This document shows, piece by piece, positions 1 through 6,205 of a stretch of DNA of 45,712 nucleotides. Position numbers and translations under genes: made by a program. The notes under the pieces are model-generated. The model made no database searches. It was not told the origin of the DNA and saw only the letters and a list, made by a program, of their open reading frames with translations. The stretch's first letter is position 1. Every line of letters starts with the position of its first letter. The stretch comes from Blautia sp. OF03-15BH (lineage in GTDB: Bacteria > Bacillota > Clostridia > Lachnospirales > Lachnospiraceae), in the NCBI RefSeq assembly GCF_003463065.1, contig NZ_QSCM01000022.1, positions 1 to 45,712 of the forward strand, read 5' to 3'.

Positions 1-22
1 GTATAGAATAATATTTACTCAA
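1..22 (-). CDS. 5' end of an unidentified gene (partial)
   Basis: A TTG start codon at 20-22 on the minus strand is preceded by an AAGGAG ribosome site (31-36) at 8-nt spacing and by a sigma-A promoter at 45-73. Only about seven codons (M/L-S-K-Y-Y-S-I) lie in the window, so no product can be named. The promoter, ribosome site and open frame together make a real gene start likely. The TTG start is the only start codon at a suitable distance from the ribosome site. Confidence 0.5.
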
Positions 23-44
23 AGTATCAACTCCTTTCAATAAT

Positions 45-73
45 ATTCTACTCTAATATTTTATAAAACTCAA
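45..73 (-). promoter_or_regulatory. sigma-A promoter for the gene leaving the left edge
   Basis: Minus strand reads -35 TTGAGT (68-73), a 17-bp spacer, and -10 TAGAAT (45-50), just upstream of the AAGGAG site and TTG start. Confidence 0.55.
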
Positions 74-122
74 CACCGTCTTATATAATTTTATAATTTA
101 TATTTAACTGTTAACAACCTCC

Positions 123-158
123 CAGAAAAATACCCCGCAGCATTTTCTGCCACGGGGC
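123..158 (-). terminator. intrinsic terminator of the exported isomerase gene
   Basis: On the minus strand a GC-rich stem (CCCCG..GCAG paired with CTGCGGGG, loop AAAA/TG) is followed by TATTTTTCT. It lies downstream of the stop at 232. Confidence 0.65.
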
Positions 159-176
159 AAAATCCCCCCTCACCCG

Positions 177-205
177 CCGCTTAGTGCTCCGCGCACTTGA
201 AGCGG
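177..205. repeat. strong GC-rich palindrome between gene end and terminator
   Basis: CCGCTT (177-182) plus AGTGC pair with GCACT plus AAGCGG (200-205), giving a compact near-perfect hairpin without its own U tract. It may be a second 3'-end stem for the isomerase mRNA or a REP-like unit. No second copy was recognised in the window. Confidence 0.4.
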
Positions 206-231
206 GGGAATGCTTATCTGCGTTCAGAATC

Positions 232-1545
232 TTACTCTGCTGCAGTCTCGGTTTCTGCTACGGTTTCTGCTGCCGTCTCGGAAGCTACCTCCGTCTCTGT
301 TTCAGAAACTGTCTCGGTTTCAGAAGTGCTCTCTGCTTCAGAAGCTGCCTCTGTTTCCGAAGAAGTCTCGCTCTCGTCCTCTACTTTTACAGTGGTATTT
401 TCTTTCAGGAAATCCAGTGCCTTATCCATGATCAGGCTTCTGCGGATTTCTGCCTCTGTGTACTGGGAAAGAAGAGTTTCTTTGCTTTCCGCACCGGTAC
501 TTTTAATGTATTTCTCGATACCTGCTTCATACTCTTCATCGCTGATCTCCATATTTTCGGACTCGGCAACGGCTTTCAGCAGGAGTTCTTGGATCATGCT
601 CTGCTTGATAACAGCCGGGCACTGCTGGTCAAACTGCTCCTCCGTCATCTGAAGCTGATTGCTCAGGAAATCAGCAAGCGTCATATCGGACTGTTCTGCG
701 ACCTGGGTATAATATGCTTTCATCTGGGCGGTACGGTAATTTACCACCTCTTCCGGATAACCGTTGATCGTGGATGCACTGTAGATCTGATTCAGGATAC
801 CATTGATCTTATCGGAATTCTGCTGTGCCTCTTTATCTGCCTTCAGCTGCTCTTCGACTCCTTTGCGGTACTCGTCCACCGTCTTATGATCAGAGATCTC
901 TGCAACGATGTCATCGGTCATCTCCGGCGCTTTTTTTACAAAATTAACCGTCACCGCAAAAACCGCATCTTTTCCGGCAACATCGGTATTTTTGTAGTTC
1001 TCCGGAAACGTTACGTTTACATTGATTTCTTTTCCGATAGCTGCTCCGATGAGTCCGTCCTCAAAGCCCGGGATGAAGGTACCGGAACCGATCGTCAGAT
1101 CCACACCTTTATCTGTGCCGCCGTCAAACTCCACGCCATCGATGCTTCCCACATAATCGATATTTACCACATCGCCTTCTGCAACCTCTCCTTCTGTTAC
1201 CTGAAGAAGTTTGTCATGGCTGCTGCAGTCATCGTAGAACTGCTGCTGGATCTCATCCTCTGTCACATCCAGAGAGCAAACAGTCACTTCCAAGGCTTTA
1301 TACTGACCCAGAGTCACATAATCCAGTGCCTTATACTCTGGCTCTTCACCAAGCTCCTCTGTCTCAGCGGTCTCGGAGGCTGCTTCACTGGAAGTCTCGG
1401 AAGCTGCTTCCGTAGTATCTTCTTCTGCTGCGGTTTCTGTCTCTGCCACAGTTTCTGTCTCGGTCTCAGAAGCATACGCACCTGTATATCCGGTTGCTGT
1501 TACACACAGGCCCAGCAGAAGGGCCATGATCACTTTCTTTTTCAT
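232..1545 (-). CDS. exported trigger-factor-like FKBP peptidyl-prolyl isomerase
   Basis: 437 residues. A signal peptide (K-rich start, hydrophobic core, cleavage after AYA near residue 25) exports it. The position before Cys14 does not fit a lipobox, so it is probably not a lipoprotein. A low-complexity Ser/Thr/Glu stretch (about 26-60) precedes an FKBP-type domain (about 95-185) containing GDVVNIDYVGSIDGVEFDGG. A helical trigger-factor C-terminal-like region (about 190-385) follows, then a second SETETE-rich tail (about 390-437). The inferred role is folding of secreted proteins at or outside the membrane. The FKBP/trigger-factor relationship is clear; export is unlike the ribosome-bound cytosolic trigger factor. 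An AAGGAG site 7-8 nt upstream fixes the start. It may be cotranscribed with the deacetylase gene, since only a weak hairpin (1595-1613) separates them. Confidence 0.82.
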   Translation of the reverse strand: MKKKVIMALLLGLCVTATGYTGAYASETETETVAETETAAEEDTTEAASETSSEAASETAETEELGEEPEYKALDYVTLGQYKALEVTVCSLDVTEDEIQQQFYDDCSSHDKLLQVTEGEVAEGDVVNIDYVGSIDGVEFDGGTDKGVDLTIGSGTFIPGFEDGLIGAAIGKEINVNVTFPENYKNTDVAGKDAVFAVTVNFVKKAPEMTDDIVAEISDHKTVDEYRKGVEEQLKADKEAQQNSDKINGILNQIYSASTINGYPEEVVNYRTAQMKAYYTQVAEQSDMTLADFLSNQLQMTEEQFDQQCPAVIKQSMIQELLLKAVAESENMEISDEEYEAGIEKYIKSTGAESKETLLSQYTEAEIRRSLIMDKALDFLKENTTVKVEDESETSSETEAASEAESTSETETVSETETEVASETAAETVAETETAAE

Positions 1546-1628
1546 TGATTTTATCTCCTTTTTCTATAAATAAATAAGATGATATCTATAACACTTCCGG
1601 AGCAAAACCGGAAATATTATTTTTTCTG

Positions 1629-3116
1629 TTACATCGGCGGTACCGGTGTCGGTCTTGCCGGATCAAGGATCGCTCTTGCATCAAAGAGATCCTCTACCAT
1701 TTCCGGATTGTAATACATCCGGTATCCATCCAGATTTCTCCGGCCCTGACGCATATACTGCCCGCCGTTGGCCACGTCACTTCCGAACTGTACCCAGTAC
1801 TGGGTGGAATCCACGTTACAGTAAATGTCGAAGCCCTGGTTTTTCAGGTAATTGAACTTTTCATTATCTGTGGTATAACCGGTCCAGTCTCCCAGATCCG
1901 CACCGAAGGCAAAGATGATCACATCCGTTCCTCCGATGAGAGGCGATACATAGTTGAGCCATTTTTCCGTATCGGTCTGAATGCCCTCCAGAGATTTCTG
2001 ACCCACATTGATATGCCCCCAGGTATGGCTGGCAAATTCCCAGCCGGTGGCTTTCATGGCAGCAGCAACAGCCTTGGCATCCTCACATTCTTTGTTATAG
2101 GCTGCCTCGTCAAAATCCGGATGCTGGTCAAACCAGGCCTGCTGAAAGCTGTCCAGATTTTCTCTTGTTTTATATGCGATATCGGTCCGATAGCCCAGGA
2201 TCCCATTATATCCTGTCAGTGCAATGATTCCCTTGTGTCCATGATAGGCAAAATCCGGATGTTCCTTTACAAAGGTATCGATCCAGGGAACCATATCGTA
2301 ATCGCCGATCAGGACATTGCCATCCGCATCGGTATACTGGTTCTTCACATCCCCGTTCTCATCAATGAGAAGCTTGTCTGCCAGACCGTAGCCATCCTGA
2401 TAATGATAATAGCTTACATCATCCTGTGAAAGCACAAATGCCTTCTTTCCTTCCGGAAGCAGGATCTTTCCTCGGGTCACATTTCCGTTTTCATCCACGT
2501 TGCACATATCATGAAGACTTACCATCACATAGCCTCTGTCATACATGGACTGCATGATCTGTGTAAATTCCTTCATGGTAGTCATGACCTGATTGAGACC
2601 ATCTGTCGTAGGATCTCCAGCTCCTTTTCCAAATGCCCTGTCCGTATCCACGATCATGGAGTGAAAAAATACATGTGTCACCTGATCAATCGGATATTCT
2701 ACCAGAGAATTCTTTGCCATGGCATAATCGGTAACCGCCTGCTGCATTTCTGTATTTGATTCATAATCCGGTGAATCTTTCAGAAGAGCGATCGCCGCAT
2801 CATAATCATACTGGGCTGCTTTAAGCTCTGCCTCTGCCATCACATCAACACTCTCTGTTTCTGTCTCCGCAGCAGTTTCTGATTCACTCTCTCCCGAAGC
2901 CGCCTCTGTACCTCCCGGTACGGATGCCGCTTCAGTCGCTTTTCCTTCCGGCGTGACCTTGTTCTTTTTGCCACCTACAAGATCTTTGACCACAAAGATG
3001 CACAATGCCGCCAGAAGTACAAGCAGCACCGCTACGATCAGTCTTCCGATCAGGACCTGGCGTTTTCTTTTCGCCATCCGAATCCGTGCGCGACGCTGTC
3101 TTTCGTTCTCATCCAT
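1629..3116 (-). CDS. membrane-anchored polysaccharide deacetylase-like protein
   Basis: 495 residues from the MDENERQ start, which has GGAGGAG 7 nt upstream; a longer frame to 3224 lacks a ribosome site. A basic cytoplasmic end and one transmembrane helix (about 21-46, LIGRLIVAVLLVLLAALCIFV) are followed by a Ser/Glu/Thr-rich linker and an extracellular domain. Deacetylase-like features are LSQDDVSYYHY (metal-binding Asp region) and FASHTWGH (the H-x3-H motif). This suggests the NodB/CE4 fold acting on peptidoglycan or another wall glycan, although the spacing is divergent and the substrate is unknown. The tail ends in a Pro-rich RPTPVPPM. The linker resembles those of the exported isomerase downstream and of the DUF1002 protein near 30 kb. 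Confidence 0.75.
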   Translation of the reverse strand: MDENERQRRARIRMAKRKRQVLIGRLIVAVLLVLLAALCIFVVKDLVGGKKNKVTPEGKATEAASVPGGTEAASGESESETAAETETESVDVMAEAELKAAQYDYDAAIALLKDSPDYESNTEMQQAVTDYAMAKNSLVEYPIDQVTHVFFHSMIVDTDRAFGKGAGDPTTDGLNQVMTTMKEFTQIMQSMYDRGYVMVSLHDMCNVDENGNVTRGKILLPEGKKAFVLSQDDVSYYHYQDGYGLADKLLIDENGDVKNQYTDADGNVLIGDYDMVPWIDTFVKEHPDFAYHGHKGIIALTGYNGILGYRTDIAYKTRENLDSFQQAWFDQHPDFDEAAYNKECEDAKAVAAAMKATGWEFASHTWGHINVGQKSLEGIQTDTEKWLNYVSPLIGGTDVIIFAFGADLGDWTGYTTDNEKFNYLKNQGFDIYCNVDSTQYWVQFGSDVANGGQYMRQGRRNLDGYRMYYNPEMVEDLFDARAILDPARPTPVPPM

Positions 3117-3227
3117 ATTCTTCTCCTCCGTCTGCTTTTGATATACCGCTTCCTGCCACAGGAATTCCTGCACCCCAATGCCTGCGGATTGCTCCGTTGC
3201 AAAGCAGTTCTCGTAAATCTGCAACTT

Positions 3228-3236
3228 ATTATATCA
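3228..3236 (-). promoter_or_regulatory. extended -10 element for the deacetylase gene
   Basis: Minus strand reads TGATATAAT (TGn plus TATAAT, -10 at 3228-3233) with no clear -35. This implies a leader of about 105 nt before the start at 3116; the leader contains CAGGAATTCCTG and other short palindromes. Confidence 0.4.
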
Positions 3237-3301
3237 TAATTTATTTGAAATAGTAGCCTCTTTTCCCTGTTTCTATGCGTTTTAAGAAAAAATAAAGAAT
3301 T

Positions 3302-3330
3302 ATTGCACTTTTTGGAAAACGATGGTAGAA
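3302..3330 (+). promoter_or_regulatory. sigma-A promoter of the small membrane protein gene
   Basis: TTGCAC (3302-3307), 17-bp spacer, TAGAAT (3325-3330), then an AGGAGG site before the ATG at 3366. Confidence 0.6.
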
Positions 3331-3365
3331 TAAAATAATGTAATATTTCATACAGGAGGGAAATT

Positions 3366-3980
3366 ATGCCTACCGTCTTAAATGTACTTTTGATCATTCT
3401 GACGATCGTAATTGTCCTGCTGGCTGTTCTTTACTTTGTAGGAAGAAAGCTTCAGAAGAAGCAGGCCGTACAGCAGGAGCAAATGGAGGCTGCCAAGCAG
3501 ACGGTTTCCATGCTGGTCATCGACAAGAAGAAGATGAAGATGAAAGATTCCGGACTTCCCCAGATGGTACTTGACAGTACACCGAAGCTTATGAGACGCA
3601 CCAAGCTTCCTATCGTTAAAGCGAAGGTCGGTCCCAGAATCATGACTTTCATCGCCGATGCCAGAGTTTTTGAGATGATCCCCGTGAAAAAGGAGATCAA
3701 AGCCACCATCAGCGGTCTTTACATAACCGATGTAAAAGGCGTGCGCGGTACGGTTTTAGAGGCTCCCAAGGCAAAAGAGGGATTCTTCAAGCGCATGAAG
3801 AACAAGGTCACCGGTAAGAACAAAAAAGCAGAGACTGCCTCTGATTCCAAGGCGCAGGCTCCTGCTCAGAAACCGAAAAGTGCCGCAGCACCGGCCCCGC
3901 AGAAACAGACTGCCGCAAAGAATACAGCCAATGCTTCCGGCGGAAAGAAATCTGGTTCTAAGAAAAAGAAGAGAAAGTAA
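3366..3980 (+). CDS. small single-pass membrane protein with basic C-terminal tail
   Basis: 204 residues. One N-terminal membrane helix (about 5-26) leads to a short basic segment, a compact middle domain (about 40-135) and a Lys/Ala/Pro-rich disordered tail ending in GSKKKKRK. No family was recognised with confidence. Such architecture suggests a membrane-tethered protein with a charged cytoplasmic tail that could bind nucleic acid or membrane surfaces, but this is only inference. A canonical ACAGGAGGG ribosome site and a clear promoter support expression. It is a single-gene unit ending at a bidirectional terminator shared with the convergent DUF1934 gene. Confidence 0.7.
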   Translation: MPTVLNVLLIILTIVIVLLAVLYFVGRKLQKKQAVQQEQMEAAKQTVSMLVIDKKKMKMKDSGLPQMVLDSTPKLMRRTKLPIVKAKVGPRIMTFIADARVFEMIPVKKEIKATISGLYITDVKGVRGTVLEAPKAKEGFFKRMKNKVTGKNKKAETASDSKAQAPAQKPKSAAAPAPQKQTAAKNTANASGGKKSGSKKKKRK

Positions 3981-4023
3981 AAAAAATCCATCTGCCTTGA
4001 TTTTACAGCAGATGGATTTTTTT
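3981..4023. terminator. bidirectional intrinsic terminator
   Basis: AAAAAATCCATCTGC (3981-3995) pairs with GCAGATGGATTTTTT (4008-4022), with a 12-nt loop. It serves the convergent genes ending at 3980 (+) and 4022 (-). Confidence 0.85.
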
Positions 4024-4453
4024 ATGCTTTTTTTACAGACTGTATCGTGATGGCAATGCGGTTTTCCGCCGCATGAGAGCCATTCAGCTCCAGATCATAA
4101 TCTGCCTCGATGCGGATTTTCTCATCACTTTTCAGGATCAGTAGTCTGGTGGCAAAGGTTCCGATCTCCAGATTTCCAAAGGGTGTCCGGTAAAGACTCC
4201 TGTGTTTTTTTCCTTTTTCAAAAGTCATGGTGGATTCCATGCTGCCACGGCGGATCACCGTAAACTGTCTGTCATTGAATTTCAGCAGATTACGTATCTT
4301 CTCTCCGTCCTCTTCCATGATCTCATCATATTTTACAAAGTTCAAACCGTCCCGTTCAAAGTACTGGCCCGGCAGCATCAGGTCTGTGGTGTCTGCCTCC
4401 TGCCCTTCTGCGTACTGCAGACCTTTGATCCGGATCATCACATCTTTCGTCAT
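4022..4453 (-). CDS. DUF1934 family protein (YwiB-like)
   Basis: 143 residues matching the DUF1934 lipocalin-like small beta-barrel family: an early MIRIKGLQ strand, a central VIRRGSMESTMTF strand, TPFGNLEIGTFA, and an LELNGSHAAENRIAI ending. The biochemical role of the family is unknown. Its ATG directly follows the murI stop (TAA then ATG) and its GAGGAG ribosome site lies inside the murI 3' end. The pair is therefore translationally coupled, hinting at a role near cell-wall precursor synthesis. Confidence 0.8.
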   Translation of the reverse strand: MTKDVMIRIKGLQYAEGQEADTTDLMLPGQYFERDGLNFVKYDEIMEEDGEKIRNLLKFNDRQFTVIRRGSMESTMTFEKGKKHRSLYRTPFGNLEIGTFATRLLILKSDEKIRIEADYDLELNGSHAAENRIAITIQSVKKA

Positions 4454-5281
4454 TTAGTACTCCTCTATTGGAATTTCCTGTGTTGTATCGATATCATAAG
4501 GAAGGATCGAATTGGCAAATTTATTAAACTTCTCTGCCGCATCGCTGACATAAAACCGATGGTTCATCTCGCTCGGATCGGTCTCATGATCCGGATTGGA
4601 AAGCCCTTCCCTCTCCAGCAGTTTTTTCAGATCTCTGGCCGTCTCATAAGCCGGATTTACCAGATTCACTTTCTCCCCAACGATCTTCTGCACCGTGGAA
4701 CGAAGCAGCGGATAATGGGTACAGCCAAGGATCAGCGTATCGATATCGTACTGAAGCAGTTCCTCCAGATAGCGCCTTGCCACTTCCATGGTGATAGGAT
4801 CCTTGAGCCAGCCCTCTTCCACAAGCGGCACAAACAAAGGACAGGCCTTGCTCACCACCTGCACATCCGGTTTCTGCCTCCGGATAAAACTGGTATAGAT
4901 ACCGGAATGGACCGTCGCTTCCGTACCGATCACGCCGATCCTGTCGTTTACCGTAGTTTCACAGGCGACCCGGGCTCCCGGCTCCACGACACCGATGATC
5001 GGGATGTCCAGTTCTTTCTTGATCGTTTCCAACGCATAGGCACTGGCTGTATTACAGGCGATCACAATGGCTTTGACTTCCTTGGACTGAAGGAAACGCA
5101 CGATCTGCCTGGAATAGCGGGTCACCGTCTCTTTTGATTTGCTTCCATAAGGAACTCTGGCTGTATCGCCAAAATATATGATTTCTTCATTTGGAAGATT
5201 CCGCATGATCTCACGGACTACCGTCAGTCCGCCCACGCCGGAATCAAATACTCCGATGGGTGCTTCACACCTGTTTTTCAT
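4454..5281 (-). CDS. murI: glutamate racemase
   Basis: 275 residues. It interconverts L- and D-glutamate in the cytosol, supplying D-Glu for peptidoglycan. The catalytic pair is visible: C76 in VIACNTAS and C187 in LGCTHYPLL, with the substrate motif DSGVGGLTV at 12-20 and YFGDTARVPYG at 36-46. The MKNRCEAP start was chosen because GGGAGG lies 7 nt upstream; the in-frame ATG two codons earlier abuts the ribosome site. Its own promoter is at 5313-5341, and DUF1934 follows with no gap. Length is normal for the family. Confidence 0.95.
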   Translation of the reverse strand: MKNRCEAPIGVFDSGVGGLTVVREIMRNLPNEEIIYFGDTARVPYGSKSKETVTRYSRQIVRFLQSKEVKAIVIACNTASAYALETIKKELDIPIIGVVEPGARVACETTVNDRIGVIGTEATVHSGIYTSFIRRQKPDVQVVSKACPLFVPLVEEGWLKDPITMEVARRYLEELLQYDIDTLILGCTHYPLLRSTVQKIVGEKVNLVNPAYETARDLKKLLEREGLSNPDHETDPSEMNHRFYVSDAAEKFNKFANSILPYDIDTTQEIPIEEY

Positions 5282-5312
5282 TTTCATACCTCCCGAAAAG
5301 GAATCGTTTTTC

Positions 5313-5341
5313 ATTGTACAACGGCTCTCTGAAAAATGCAA
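5313..5341 (-). promoter_or_regulatory. sigma-A promoter of murI
   Basis: Minus strand TTGCAT (5336-5341), 17-bp spacer, TACAAT (5313-5318). The -35 lies in an AAAATGC...GCATTTT inverted repeat that follows the upstream yigZ stop. Confidence 0.65.
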
Positions 5342-5389
5342 GCATACTCCAGGACGCTCCACACTGCATGCAGCATTTTCCCATCGGTG

Positions 5390-6046
5390 TCAGAGTTCTT
5401 CGATCAGAGGCGTGCCGTCGCTGAGAAGCGCATAAAGAACTGCCTTTTCCTCCTGATAAACGGTTCTTCCGCTGGTTCCCTCCGTGATCTCTTCTTTCAG
5501 CCCTTGTTCCTCTTCCTCCGGAACAAGAACCTCCAGTACCACATCCGCTCCATACTCGGAAGCAATGGTCGGGATTCCTTTTTTTCCTAAAATATACTGG
5601 ATCTTTCCGATGCCGTTATAATCTGCTGCCATTTTCAGAAGAAAACCACTCCTCTTTTCAATGACCTCAGAGGCTTCCAGCCCGATCTGTACCGATTTAG
5701 AATAGGCCCGTACCAGGCCGCCGGTTCCGAGAAGCGTGCCGCCGAAATATCTCGTCACTACGACTGCCATATTATGGATATCCTCTCCAAGAAGCACATC
5801 CAGCATGGGACGGCCTGCAGTTCCCTGCGGCTCTCCGTCATCGCTGCAGCGCTGGATCTGCTGCCGATCGCCAATGACAAAGGCAGAGCAGTTGTGTGTG
5901 GCATCCCAGTATTTTTTCTTCATCTCTGCCAGAAAAGCCAGCGCCTCTTCCTCGGTTTCCACCGGTCGGGTCGTCGCAATAAAACGGGATTTTTTTTCGA
6001 TCAGCTCTCCTTCTCCGCCTTTATATAAGATTTTCTGCGTTTTCAT
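5390..6046 (-). CDS. YigZ/IMPACT family protein
   Basis: 218 residues from MKTQKILYKG, with GGGAGG upstream; an earlier in-frame ATG lacks a good site. The N-terminal UPF0029/IMPACT domain shows the family signatures KKSRFIA, ATHNCSAFVIG, SDDGEPQGTAGRPML and VVVTRYFGGTLLGTGGLVRAY. A C-terminal DUF1949-type alpha/beta domain completes the usual length. Members have been linked to translation control or nucleic-acid binding, but the bacterial role is unclear. It has its own promoter (6086-6114), divergent from the penicillin-binding protein gene. Confidence 0.9.
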   Translation of the reverse strand: MKTQKILYKGGEGELIEKKSRFIATTRPVETEEEALAFLAEMKKKYWDATHNCSAFVIGDRQQIQRCSDDGEPQGTAGRPMLDVLLGEDIHNMAVVVTRYFGGTLLGTGGLVRAYSKSVQIGLEASEVIEKRSGFLLKMAADYNGIGKIQYILGKKGIPTIASEYGADVVLEVLVPEEEEQGLKEEITEGTSGRTVYQEEKAVLYALLSDGTPLIEEL

Positions 6047-6085
6047 TTGTTTCCTCCCATGCATAATCAGCCTTTTTCTGGAAAC

Positions 6086-6114
6086 AGTATATCAGACAAA
6101 GGAGTATATTTCAA
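6086..6114 (-). promoter_or_regulatory. sigma-A promoter of the YigZ-family gene
   Basis: Minus strand TTGAAA (6109-6114), 17-bp spacer, TATACT (6086-6091). Confidence 0.65.
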
Positions 6115-6121
6115 ATGGGGG

Positions 6122-6150
6122 TTTTGAAAAGGAGCCACTTTTGGTATAAT
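6122..6150 (+). promoter_or_regulatory. promoter of the penicillin-binding protein gene
   Basis: TTTTGA (6122-6127), 17-bp spacer, TATAAT (6145-6150) with an extended TGG just before the -10. It is divergent from the YigZ promoter, with the -35 elements almost abutting. Confidence 0.55.
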
Positions 6151-6205
6151 AGGTTCGAACACAAGACCGTTTCACACGTTTTAATCATTCAGGAGTATCA
6201 CAAAC

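Noticed and set aside
1495..1545. Lipoprotein signal in the exported isomerase
   Set aside because: A Cys occurs at residue 14, but the residues before it do not fit a lipobox and a normal AYA cleavage site follows.
184..1548. 454-codon plus-strand frame opposite the exported isomerase
   Set aside because: It is the complement of a repetitive Ser/Glu-coding gene; its product is Cys/Phe/Leu-rich nonsense with no ribosome site.
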